Assembly (NCBI RefSeq): GCF_916858655.1
Contig: NZ_CAKASL010000002.1
Location: 248,001 to 312,000 of the forward strand
Length of the DNA: 64,000 nt
Direction of reading: 5' to 3'
DNA from: Aeromicrobium sp. Leaf350
GTDB lineage: Bacteria; Actinomycetota; Actinomycetes; Propionibacteriales; Nocardioidaceae
In this document: positions 45,813-52,876 of the stretch, piece after piece
How positions within the stretch are numbered: the stretch's first letter is position 1
Layout: each line of letters begins with the position of its first letter
Translations under genes and position numbers: made by a program
The notes under the pieces: generated by a model
Seen by the model: the letters and a program-made list of their open reading frames with translations, nothing else
Databases searched by the model: none
Told to the model about the DNA's origin: nothing

Positions 45813-45842
45813 ATCAGGAACTGTGTCGTAGCAGTTCCTGAT
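45813..45842. promoter_or_regulatory. TetR operator: 30-bp perfect inverted repeat
   Basis: Arms ATCAGGAACTG (45813-45823) and CAGTTCCTGAT (45832-45842) are perfect 11-bp complements around an 8-bp spacer. It lies between the divergent 56-residue peptide gene (start 45802) and the TetR gene (start 45882), so a bound dimer or pair of dimers would cover both promoters. Confidence 0.8.
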
Positions 45843-45881
45843 CAACTTGGCACGACCGGTTGGCGCTGTCAAGATGAGGCC

Positions 45882-46505
45882 ATGCCCACCGATGGACCGG
45901 CCCGGATGTACGGGGGAGTCTCGGAGGAGGCGCGTCGCTCCGACCGCCGACAGAAGCTGCTGGAGGCCACGCTCGACACCGTGGGTGACCAGGGCGTCGT
46001 CGCCCTGACGGTCGGAGCCGTGAGCGTGCGCGCCGGAGTGGCGAAGCGCTACGTCTACGAGAGCTTCGACTCGCTCGACGGGCTGCTGTCCGCGGCTCTG
46101 CAGCAGGTTTTCGACCGGGTCGGGGAAGCCATCGCGTCAGTGGCGCTGAGGGCAGGCGCCACGCCGGAGGAGCTGGTCCGAGCGGCCGTGGGCGGCGCGA
46201 TCGACGCGATGGACGATCCGCGGGTCGCGCGGCTGTATCTCGAGTCGGCCGGCAATGCTGCTCTGCTGGCCACCCGGGACCGGGCGGTCGAGGGCTTCGT
46301 CGACCAGCTCCTGCAGCAGCTCGCTGCCGGCGATCCGATCGTGCCAGCAGACCGGGTCACCGGTCACCTGCTGGTCTCGGGCTCGACCCACGTCGTCGCC
46401 CTGTGGCTGCAGGGCCGTCTCGACCTCACGCGCGACGAGCTGGTCGACCACATGGTCGCGGTCGGCGTCCAGGCCGCGGCCACGATCGGTGGTGGGCGGT
46501 CGTGA
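45882..46505 (+). CDS. TetR family regulator
   Basis: 207 residues. HTH: KLLEATLDTVGDQGVVALTV, then VRAGVAKRYVYESFDSLDGL; a variable helical ligand domain follows. ATG at 45882 after gatgagg. Divergent from the Ldi-like/oxygenase operon, with a perfect 30-bp palindrome between them, so it most likely represses that operon and itself and is relieved by a hydrophobic ligand. Confidence 0.9.
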   Translation: MPTDGPARMYGGVSEEARRSDRRQKLLEATLDTVGDQGVVALTVGAVSVRAGVAKRYVYESFDSLDGLLSAALQQVFDRVGEAIASVALRAGATPEELVRAAVGGAIDAMDDPRVARLYLESAGNAALLATRDRAVEGFVDQLLQQLAAGDPIVPADRVTGHLLVSGSTHVVALWLQGRLDLTRDELVDHMVAVGVQAAATIGGGRS

Positions 46506-46520
46506 CCGTCATCGCGCGTC

Positions 46521-47300
46521 TCACCTCACGGCGCGGAGCTGGGTCGAGGTCGCCAGGAGGGTGCCGTCGGCGGCCCAGATCCTGAGCTCCTCGCTGAGCC
46601 ATCCGTCGTCGTCGGCCTCGACCGTCTCGGCGCTGACGAGCACCCACTCGAAGGCGGTGGTCGCGACGGCGGGGGTGAACCTGACCGTGATGCGGACCGA
46701 CGGGACGAGATGCATCTCTGTGAGGATGGCGGCGTAGGACGGGGGAAGCGTGTCGGCCAGCAGGAGCAGGCGCTCGTACGGGTCGGGCACCGGCTCGGTG
46801 AGTCGGATCCAGGCGGACAGCCGAGGGTGTGGCGCGCCGGTGAACGGGAGCGCGGGTGTGGCCGGCCGGACCTGCATCCGGGTCGAGATCGGCACGAACT
46901 CCGCAGGAATGACGAACAGCTCCGCCTGGTCGAGGGGCACGATGTCTTCCGGGATTCCTGCTGTCACGCCCGGGGTCGAGCCGGCGCGAGGCGTGCTCAG
47001 CACGGACGTCGCCGTCGCGGTCACGGCGCCGCTCGAGGTGGCCGAGGTCGTCGCGACTGCCGTGCTGCGTCCGTCGAGCAGCAGATCGCCCGTGAGGTCC
47101 GGGACCGTGAGTGACGGACGCAGAAAGTGGACCGTGGTCTCGACCGGGACGCGTCCGGATCCGGCACGTCGGCGCGCCTCGCGCAGCAGGAGACCCGCCA
47201 TCAAGCCACCGTGCAGGCCGCCGAATCCGTGGAAGGGGCCGAGGTCGGTCACCGTGCCCGCGAGCACGTCGGCGATGGACGGGTCGGTGCTGACGCTCAT
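46521..47300 (-). CDS. Acyl-CoA thioesterase family protein (double hot-dog)
   Basis: 259 residues. N-terminal GPFHGFGGLHGGLMAGLLLR and VPVETTVHFLRPSLTVPDLT are typical of the TesB-like/4HBT_3 family; the second half has WIRLTEPVPDPYERLLLLAD and TVRFTPAVATTAFEWVLVSA. It should hydrolyse acyl-CoAs. It overlaps the MFS gene (ATGA) and is convergent with tetR, so it belongs with the HxlR/MFS unit, not with the Ldi-like operon. Confidence 0.83.
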   Translation of the reverse strand: MSVSTDPSIADVLAGTVTDLGPFHGFGGLHGGLMAGLLLREARRRAGSGRVPVETTVHFLRPSLTVPDLTGDLLLDGRSTAVATTSATSSGAVTATATSVLSTPRAGSTPGVTAGIPEDIVPLDQAELFVIPAEFVPISTRMQVRPATPALPFTGAPHPRLSAWIRLTEPVPDPYERLLLLADTLPPSYAAILTEMHLVPSVRITVRFTPAVATTAFEWVLVSAETVEADDDGWLSEELRIWAADGTLLATSTQLRAVR

Positions 47301-48655
47301 CGCGCGCTCCTGGTGGTCGTGGTCGCTGCCGCTGCCAGGGAGACCCCTGCCGTGACCCACCAGGCGGTCGCGAAGGCTGCGTCGTCGGGGGTCGGTCCGA
47401 GGACGGCCACCAGCACGGCGACGCCCAGGGCGATGCCGACCTGTCGCGCCGTCGACAGCACGGCCGAGCCGGTCGAGAACCGGTGGGCGGGCAGGTGCGC
47501 GGTGCCACGGGCCATCGAGGCGGGCACGACGAGTCCGACTCCCACCCCGGTCAGGATCATGCCCGGGAGGAGCGTCCCGGCGTACGACGTGTCGGCACCG
47601 ACGAGTGCGGCCCACGACGCCACGCCGACAGCGAAGACGGTGGCCCCGGCGACGACCAGCAGGCGGACGTCGAGCGATCCCCCCAGCCGACCGGCGAGCA
47701 CGGCGACGAACGGCACCAGCAGGGGCCCGGGCGCGATCGCCAGCCCTGCCTGGAGGGCCGAGAAGTCCCACACGCCCTGCATCCACAGCACGACCGACAG
47801 CAGCATCGCCCCGAAGGCGACGTGGAACACCAGGAGCGTCACGGTCGAGGAGACGAACGCTGGGGCGCGGAGCACCGCGAGGTCGACGATCGGATCCCTG
47901 CCACGCAGGGTCGAGTCCGCGACGAGGACCGCCCCGACGACGGAACCGATGGCGAAGGCGATCGTCGTGGTCGAGCCCCAGCCCCATTCCGGGCCGTTGA
48001 CCAGCGCCGACACCGCGGCAGCCACCGTGGCCACGAGCAGCAGGGAGCCGCCGAGGCGCGGGGGCGGACCGGCGTGGCCGGGCACGTGGGGCAGGGTCCG
48101 CCATCCGACGACGATCGCGACCAGACCGACCGGCACGTTGACGAGGAAGACCCAGCGCCAGTCGATCGCCACGAGCACCCCGCCGATGACAGGACCGAGC
48201 GCGGCACCCACCCCGCCCAGCCCGGCCCAGAGTCGTACGGCGCTGCCGCGGCGCTCCAGGGGGGTGGTGGCCAGCAGAAGGCCCAGGGACGCCGGGATCA
48301 TGACGGCGGCACCGACGGCCTGGAGGACGCGGGCGGCGATCAGCAGGCCGAGACCGGGGCTCGCGGCGCAGAGCGCGGAGGCGATCACGAAGACGGAAAG
48401 GCCGGTCAGGAAGGCGCGCTTGGCGCCGAGGCGGTCGCTGGCGCGTCCGGCGGGCACGAGCAGGGCGGCGAACGCGACGGTGTAGGCGTTGAGGATCCAC
48501 GACAGCTCGGCGAGCGGCCCGATCCCCAGGTCGCGGGCGAGGTCCGGCATCGCGACGTTCACGATGAAGAGGTCGAATCCGGAGAGCAGGACGCCGACAG
48601 CGACGATCGGCATCACGAACCGATGGGTGCGGGTCGACTCGCTGAGTTGCGTCAC
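47297..48655 (-). CDS. MFS exporter, DHA2 (14-TM drug:H+ antiporter) type
   Basis: 452 residues from GTG at 48655, with around 13-14 hydrophobic helices. LLSGFDLFIVNVAMPDLARD is the helix-1 motif of EmrB/QacA-like transporters; GRASDRLGAKRAFLTGLSV is the loop 2-3 motif; GPVIGGVLVAIDWRWVFLVN is the antiporter motif C region. Likely exports a toxic or signalling compound. The palindrome GTTGCGTCACGCAAC covers its start codon, implying control by the divergent HxlR protein. Confidence 0.87.
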   Translation of the reverse strand: MTQLSESTRTHRFVMPIVAVGVLLSGFDLFIVNVAMPDLARDLGIGPLAELSWILNAYTVAFAALLVPAGRASDRLGAKRAFLTGLSVFVIASALCAASPGLGLLIAARVLQAVGAAVMIPASLGLLLATTPLERRGSAVRLWAGLGGVGAALGPVIGGVLVAIDWRWVFLVNVPVGLVAIVVGWRTLPHVPGHAGPPPRLGGSLLLVATVAAAVSALVNGPEWGWGSTTTIAFAIGSVVGAVLVADSTLRGRDPIVDLAVLRAPAFVSSTVTLLVFHVAFGAMLLSVVLWMQGVWDFSALQAGLAIAPGPLLVPFVAVLAGRLGGSLDVRLLVVAGATVFAVGVASWAALVGADTSYAGTLLPGMILTGVGVGLVVPASMARGTAHLPAHRFSTGSAVLSTARQVGIALGVAVLVAVLGPTPDDAAFATAWWVTAGVSLAAAATTTTRSAR

Positions 48656-48691
48656 GCAACGGACAGTAGGGCACGTGCGTTTCTTCACGCA
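48646..48691. promoter_or_regulatory. HxlR operator region
   Basis: A perfect palindrome GTTGCGTCACGCAAC (48646-48660) spans the MFS start codon. A second related site, TGCGT-N6-ACGCA (48676-48691), lies 18 bp before the HxlR ATG. Both carry TGCGT/ACGCA arms, consistent with one dimeric regulator acting on both divergent genes. Confidence 0.65.
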
Positions 48692-48709
48692 ACCCACTAC
48701 TCTCGGGGG

Positions 48710-49195
48710 ATGAGACGGACGAGCTTCTCGGACATGAACTGCTCCGTGGCGCAGAGCCTGGAGATCATGGGGGAGTGGTGGACCCCGCTCATCCTGCGTG
48801 ACGCGCTGATGGGCATCACGCGGTTCGAGCAGTTCCAGACCCGTCTGGGCGTCGCCCGCAACGTCCTGGCCCAGCGACTCGACTCACTGGTCGAGCACGG
48901 GCTTATGGAGAGGGTGCCGTATCAGGAGCGCCCCGTGCGGCACGAATACCTGCTGACGCCGATGGGTCGTGAGCTGTGGCCGACGTTCCAGATGCTTCGA
49001 CAGTGGGGCGACAAGTGGCTCGCGCCGGGTGGTGCCCCGGTCGAGACGGTGCACGACGCGTGCGGTCACGTGCTGCAGGCGCGGCTGGAGTGCACCCACT
49101 GCGACGAGCCGCTCCGAGGGCGCGACCAGACGCTCCGCCACGGGCCCGGCTGGGTGGTGGGCGACACGCCCTTGGTGCCGGAGTTGGCGGGCTAA
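48710..49195 (+). CDS. HxlR family regulator
   Basis: 161 residues. The HxlR winged HTH begins with CSVAQSLEIMGEWWTPLILR, followed by RFEQFQTRLGVARNVLAQRL and HEYLLTPMGRELWPTFQMLR. The extra C-terminal segment has three Cys and nearby His (ACGHVLQARLECTHCDEPL), a possible zinc or redox site. HxlR proteins often respond to electrophiles or aldehydes. Divergent from the MFS-thioesterase operon. Followed by a strong terminator. Confidence 0.9.
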   Translation: MRRTSFSDMNCSVAQSLEIMGEWWTPLILRDALMGITRFEQFQTRLGVARNVLAQRLDSLVEHGLMERVPYQERPVRHEYLLTPMGRELWPTFQMLRQWGDKWLAPGGAPVETVHDACGHVLQARLECTHCDEPLRGRDQTLRHGPGWVVGDTPLVPELAG

Positions 49196-49212
49196 GGCTC
49201 GCGCGCAACGGC

Positions 49213-49245
49213 AAGGAGGGCCCCGGCGATGCCGGGGCCCTCCTT
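49213..49245 (+). terminator. Rho-independent-type terminator after hxlR
   Basis: Perfect 15-bp stem AAGGAGGGCCCCGGC / GCCGGGGCCCTCCTT with a GAT loop, 17 bp after the HxlR stop. There is no long U-tract, as usual in actinobacteria. Confidence 0.85.
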
Positions 49246-49460
49246 CTCGAACCGTCAGTTCGATCCCTTCGCCAGGATCCGCAACGCCCCGACTTTGTCC
49301 CGGGGCGTTGTCGCGTTGCTGAACCAGACTTCGCCTCGCAGCCTCTCCCACCGATGACCCTCAAGACTCCTCGCGATGTTGCAGCCGATCGGCCGACGGT
49401 GCGCCTGTAAGAGGCTATGCTCCGGCTGTTCATAGGTAGTCACTGCTGGTGGGAGTTTTC
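49246..49460. promoter_or_regulatory. Leader/promoter region of the LPGTG surface protein gene
   Basis: 215 bp without a supported gene. It includes a perfect 10-bp stem CAACGCCCCG / CGGGGCGTTG with a 9-nt loop at 49282-49310, and a ribosome site gtgggag just before the GTG at 49461. I see no known riboswitch. The hairpin could be a second terminator or part of an untranslated leader. Confidence 0.4.
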
Positions 49461-50756
49461 GTGCGTGTTCTTCGTGTTGCTGTGGCAACGCTGGCGTCCT
49501 TGGGTTTCGTAGTGGCAGGGGCTGGTGCCGGGGCTGCCCCGCCGGTGACATCGTCACTGTTCGCCTACGGGCAGGCGCAGTGTGTCGGCGGGTACTACGA
49601 CAGCGTTCCGGCTTTCGGGACACGGGCCAGTTTCGACCCCAGCCCTGACGGCGACAACGACGTGAACACCGGCGACGGGGTAGACCTGTCACTGGTCCTC
49701 ACCGACGGCGAGATTCCGACGACAGTCAACCGCGTCGCCTTCAGCCTCGGAACGCAGAACACCACGGTCGAGGGCGGAGCCATTCCAGGGCACACAACGG
49801 GCGCGACGATCGCGTCGACCAACTTCGTCGTGCCGGCCAACGCCGACGGCACCGTGATCGAGGCCCGCGCTGACTCACGCTACTACGAGTACCTCGGCAC
49901 CACCGCTACCTGCACGACGGCTCCGGGTGAGGGCATCGTCGGTCTCTACGTCAACGCAGCGCCGACGACGGTCGACGACACCGACGCGACGACCCGCGAC
50001 GAGCCCATCACGATCGACGTCCTCGCCAACGACGACGCGACCTGGGACTCCGGTGTCATCGCGTCCGTCCGGCCGACGCCCGCCGAGCTGGCGACGCAGG
50101 ACGACCTGACCGAGGTGCCCATCGCCAACCGCGGCACGGCAGTCGCCATCGCGACCGCCCCGACCAACGGTGACGCCGTGCTGGAGAACGATGGCACGGT
50201 GACCTACACGCCCGACACCGGCTTCGTGGGGACCGACTCGCTCGAGTACACGCTGACCGACAACGACGGAGCGACCTCGACCGCCAGCGTGTCGATCGAC
50301 GTCGATCTCCCGGCAGCCGTGACGCTGCTCGTGACGGCCTCGGCGCCGTCGGTCGACCAGGGCGGCGCCGTCACCTTGACCGCCTCGACCCTCGATGCCG
50401 ACGGCGAGCCGATCGAGAATGTCACTGACGACGTGGTCTTCACCTCGAACGTCGCAACCGACGTGGTCGTCGGCAACCAGGTCACGTTCCCGACAGCATC
50501 ACCGCACACCATCACCGGGACCCACCCGGTCACGGGGCTGACCGGGTCCGTCGTCATCCAGGTCATTCCGCCTGCCGCTGGGCCTGGAGCGGCCGCACCG
50601 CCTGCTGGTCCTGCTGCTCAGGTCGACCGCGGCGGCTTGCTGCCGGGAACCGGTGGCCCGGGTCTGATCGGTCTCCTCGGTGGCGCGGCGCTGGTCATGG
50701 CCGGCGCGACAGCCTTCGTGGTCGGGCGCTCACGCAGGAACGCCCGCACCGCCTGA
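49461..50756 (+). CDS. LPGTG cell-wall-anchored surface protein with cadherin-like and Ig-like domains
   Basis: 431 residues from GTG at 49461 (five bases after GGGAG; a GTG at 49449 is also in frame). Signal peptide VRVLRVAVATLASLGFVVAG. After a N-terminal unique region comes a cadherin-like/Big domain (TRDEPITIDVLANDDATWDS, VTYTPDTGFVGTDSLEYTLT), then an Ig-like segment (LLVTASAPSVDQGGAVTLTA). The sorting signal is LPGTG at residues 394-398, followed by a hydrophobic helix and RSRRNARTA. Likely sortase-linked to the wall. Acidic Asp-rich repeats suggest calcium binding. Function unknown. Confidence 0.85.
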   Translation: MRVLRVAVATLASLGFVVAGAGAGAAPPVTSSLFAYGQAQCVGGYYDSVPAFGTRASFDPSPDGDNDVNTGDGVDLSLVLTDGEIPTTVNRVAFSLGTQNTTVEGGAIPGHTTGATIASTNFVVPANADGTVIEARADSRYYEYLGTTATCTTAPGEGIVGLYVNAAPTTVDDTDATTRDEPITIDVLANDDATWDSGVIASVRPTPAELATQDDLTEVPIANRGTAVAIATAPTNGDAVLENDGTVTYTPDTGFVGTDSLEYTLTDNDGATSTASVSIDVDLPAAVTLLVTASAPSVDQGGAVTLTASTLDADGEPIENVTDDVVFTSNVATDVVVGNQVTFPTASPHTITGTHPVTGLTGSVVIQVIPPAAGPGAAAPPAGPAAQVDRGGLLPGTGGPGLIGLLGGAALVMAGATAFVVGRSRRNARTA

Positions 50757-50802
50757 CACCAAACCGAGAAGCGCACCCGCTGCTCCTCGGTGCACTGAAC
50801 TC

Positions 50803-50844
50803 GACAGGGTGCCCCTCCGCTCCGCGGGGGATTGGCACCCTGTC
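50803..50844. repeat. Structured hairpin repeat, copy 1
   Basis: Outer stem GACAGGGTGCC / GGCACCCTGTC encloses a second stem-loop containing CCCTCCG, TCC and CGGGGG. Length 42 nt, 46 bp after the surface protein stop. The same architecture recurs at 50886-50925 with compensating base changes. It may serve as a terminator. Confidence 0.7.
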
Positions 50845-50885
50845 GTCACGTTCGGAGCCAGCCGTATCGGCGTATGATTGACCCA

Positions 50886-50925
50886 GCAGGGCGCCCCTCC
50901 GTTCCACGGGGGATCGGCGCCCTGC
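50886..50925. repeat. Structured hairpin repeat, copy 2
   Basis: Outer stem GCAGGGCGCC / GGCGCCCTGC, with an interior nearly identical to copy 1 (CCCTCCG, TCCaCGGGGG). The T-A pair of copy 1 is a C-G pair here, so pairing is conserved while sequence changes. It lies 50 bp before the next gene. Confidence 0.7.
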
Positions 50926-50974
50926 GTTGCGTCGGACGTGTCCGGTCGACCCTGTCGCGTTCTACGCTCCGGTC

Positions 50975-52036
50975 ATGGATGCGTTCCTCGGGTTCTTGTG
51001 CATCGCGGCGATCGTCGGGCTCATTTGGTTCATCGTGCGGCAGGTAAGGAGCGTGACGCCGGAAGAACTCGCCGCACACAAGGCGGCGAAGGCGAGCAGG
51101 AACGGCCAGCCTCCACCTCCTGCGCTTGTGACCCCGCCGCCACCGCCGAGCCCTCGCGCGTACTCCGCTGACGTCGTGGACCGACATGGCCCACCGCCAC
51201 CACGGGGCGAGTTGTACGAGGCATGGTCCACGCGAACGCGGAACGTCGAGGTGGTGGGCGAATCCTATAGACGCGAGAACTTGGCTCGGCTCTTCCGCGG
51301 CCACCCGCTCCATGGTGATCGTGGCCTAGAGCTTGCCCATGGCGCCGTGCTCTCAGCGGATCCAAGCAACACGTATCACGGCCGTGCGGTCGCGATCTTC
51401 GTCAGCGGTCTGCACGTCGGCTACCTCTCCCGCGAAGATGCTGACCCCTACTTCCCGCACGTCTCCGCGCTCGGAGAGCTCGGTCTCAGTCTTGTGGTCG
51501 ACTCCCGGCAGTGGGCTCGCATCGACCACACCGGGACCATCCGTGCCCGCGTATCGCTGCGCCTTCCTGACGCTAACGGGATCTTCCCTGACAACGACGT
51601 CCCGGCTGGCATTCATCTGCCGGTGGGAAGCGCAATCCAAGTCACCAAAGAGGACGAGCACATGGAGGCCATCACGCCATGGCTCGATCCTGCCGGCGGG
51701 GAGGTCTCTCTAGCGGCGACGCTGCATGCCATCACGGACATCCGGCCGCGCAGCGCCGTCGAAACTGTCCAGGTCAGGGTCGACGGTGAGGCGGTCGGCG
51801 TTCTGTCGAAGGTCTCCTCTGACAACCTGCTGCCCTTGGTGAAGCACGTTCACGCGTCCGGGAACGTGCCCGTCGGCCGAGCAACGCTTCGGGGCAACGC
51901 CCTCAAGGCAGACATCACCTTGCACGTCGCGAAGGCACAGGATGTCGACCCCGCCTGGGTCACCAGCGTCGGACCCGTGGTGCAGCCGCAGCCGAACCTC
52001 GAGCACCGACCAGTACGACCGGAGCCGGAGTGGTGA
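50975..52036 (+). CDS. Membrane-anchored HIRAN-like domain protein
   Basis: 353 residues from ATG at 50975. One N-terminal transmembrane helix (AFLGFLCIAAIVGLIWFIVR), then a proline-rich linker (PPPPALVTPPPPPSPR). From about residue 90 a HIRAN-like domain follows: VEVVGESYRRENLARLFRGH, then YHGRAVAIFVSGLHVGYLSR. A second similar beta-rich segment begins near residue 260 (VETVQVRVDGEAVGVLSKVS). HIRAN domains usually bind DNA ends or stalled forks, so a membrane anchor is unusual. Frameshift-free; unknown function. It was the gene next to glnA before the element integrated. Confidence 0.65.
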   Translation: MDAFLGFLCIAAIVGLIWFIVRQVRSVTPEELAAHKAAKASRNGQPPPPALVTPPPPPSPRAYSADVVDRHGPPPPRGELYEAWSTRTRNVEVVGESYRRENLARLFRGHPLHGDRGLELAHGAVLSADPSNTYHGRAVAIFVSGLHVGYLSREDADPYFPHVSALGELGLSLVVDSRQWARIDHTGTIRARVSLRLPDANGIFPDNDVPAGIHLPVGSAIQVTKEDEHMEAITPWLDPAGGEVSLAATLHAITDIRPRSAVETVQVRVDGEAVGVLSKVSSDNLLPLVKHVHASGNVPVGRATLRGNALKADITLHVAKAQDVDPAWVTSVGPVVQPQPNLEHRPVRPEPEW

Positions 52037-52071
52037 CGCGGAACATGTCTCCGCGCTAAGTCCTACGACAG

Positions 52072-52111
52072 CACCTGGGCCGCGATCGATGACGTGATCG
52101 CGGCCCAGGTG
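52072..52111. terminator. Strong bidirectional terminator (ancestral HIRAN/glnA junction)
   Basis: A perfect 16-bp stem, CACCTGGGCCGCGATC / GATCGCGGCCCAGGTG, with an 8-nt loop, 35 bp after the HIRAN-like gene. In the uninterrupted chromosome this hairpin would lie about 70 bp beyond the glnA stop, so it probably ended both convergent transcripts. Confidence 0.8.
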
Positions 52112-52181
52112 CCGATCGTTGCGGACTATTCGCGGACTGCGGGTGATCCTGCGTGAGGAAAACGCCGCAATCTCAGTCCCT

Positions 52182-52201
52182 ACGACTCAGATGTCGTAGT
52201 A
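52182..52201. repeat. Attachment site, left copy
   Basis: acgactcagatgtcgtagta, identical to 56878-56897. This copy is the displaced one: host DNA with the terminator lies to its left and element DNA to its right, and the glnA coding frame does not continue past it. Confidence 0.88.
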
Positions 52202-52258
52202 GAGGAGTGTCGCGAGATGAATCGTTTCCTGACCTGCAGTGATGTGGCGAGCATCTAC

Positions 52259-52285
52259 TCGCTGGCGCACCGTCGGCGCACGAGA
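52259..52285. repeat. 27-bp direct repeat, left copy (candidate integrase arm site)
   Basis: Identical over 27 bp to 56745-56771. Within it GGCGCAC occurs twice, 11 bp apart, the helical spacing typical of arm-type integrase sites. It lies 57 bp inside the left attachment copy. Confidence 0.6.
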
Positions 52286-52314
52286 GGCGGCGGCGACGAT
52301 GGGTTGGGGGGCAT

Positions 52315-52599
52315 GTGAGCGCCACACTTGAACACCCCGAGGCCTGCTTGATCTGCTTCCGGCGTGTAGCAAGGTTCTGGGGCGCTGCCGCGGTCTACGT
52401 CGCTGGCGACGAATCCTTCACGGATGTTTCGATTCTTGGCTTTTGCCGCGAGCACCGTCTGGCCTCGCTGGAGAAGTGGCGTGCGATCACATCTGAAAAG
52501 GCCGATGAGGTTCGGTTCCTCGATCCTGCCGTTGAATTACGGCCGTTTGAGATTCAGAGCTTCATCGATCGAGTCGAGCGGCTGATGCTCGACGTGTGA
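52315..52599 (+). CDS. Small protein with Cys/His pairs, unknown (element cargo)
   Basis: 94 residues from GTG at 52315 after ggttgggggg. It carries CLICFRR near residue 10 and GFCREHRLASLEKW near residue 43, giving CxxC and CxxxH pairs that could form a zinc site. No known family. First gene of the element, transcribed inward from the left attachment site. It might be a small nucleic-acid-binding regulator. Confidence 0.6.
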   Translation: MSATLEHPEACLICFRRVARFWGAAAVYVAGDESFTDVSILGFCREHRLASLEKWRAITSEKADEVRFLDPAVELRPFEIQSFIDRVERLMLDV

Positions 52600-52876
52600 G
52601 TGCGCGGGATGGGGTGGGGCGTCTCGGGTGCGCAGAGGCTCCGCGCGCCGCGTTCTTTGCGGCGTGTGGAGGGGCGCGGCCTGCCCCAGCCCGCGCACGG
52701 TCAGCGCCTCGTCCTGCGGGTGCGTTCCTGTAACACAGCACCCGCAAACTGCGTGCCTGTGTGAACCGAATATCGCGCCGGGCTCCTATCTATGCCGATC
52801 TCAAACTCCTCGCGCGTCCTCGCGCGGGCGTAGGCTTCGCTGGAGACTTTCGGCGACGACAGCGATCGGTGGACTG
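52600..52876. other. Gap with a hairpin inside the element
   Basis: 277 bp with no convincing gene. It is GC-skewed and contains an inverted repeat GCGGGTGC (52716-52723) / GCACCCGC (52738-52745) around a 14-nt A/T-richer spacer, and a short CGCGCG...CGCGCG repeat near 52817. A hairpin of this kind could be part of a rolling-circle origin (dso or sso) for the Rep, or simply a terminator of the first gene. Confidence 0.35.

Noticed and set aside
47301-48692. Long alternate minus-strand frame over the MFS gene joined to the thioesterase frame
   Set aside because: The upstream part is an out-of-frame reading of the MFS gene; the thioesterase starts at the ATG at 47300.
52141-52181. Element boundary further to the left
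   Set aside because: Bases before 52182 differ from those before 56878, so the direct repeat ends there; the strong terminator to the left belongs to the host junction.
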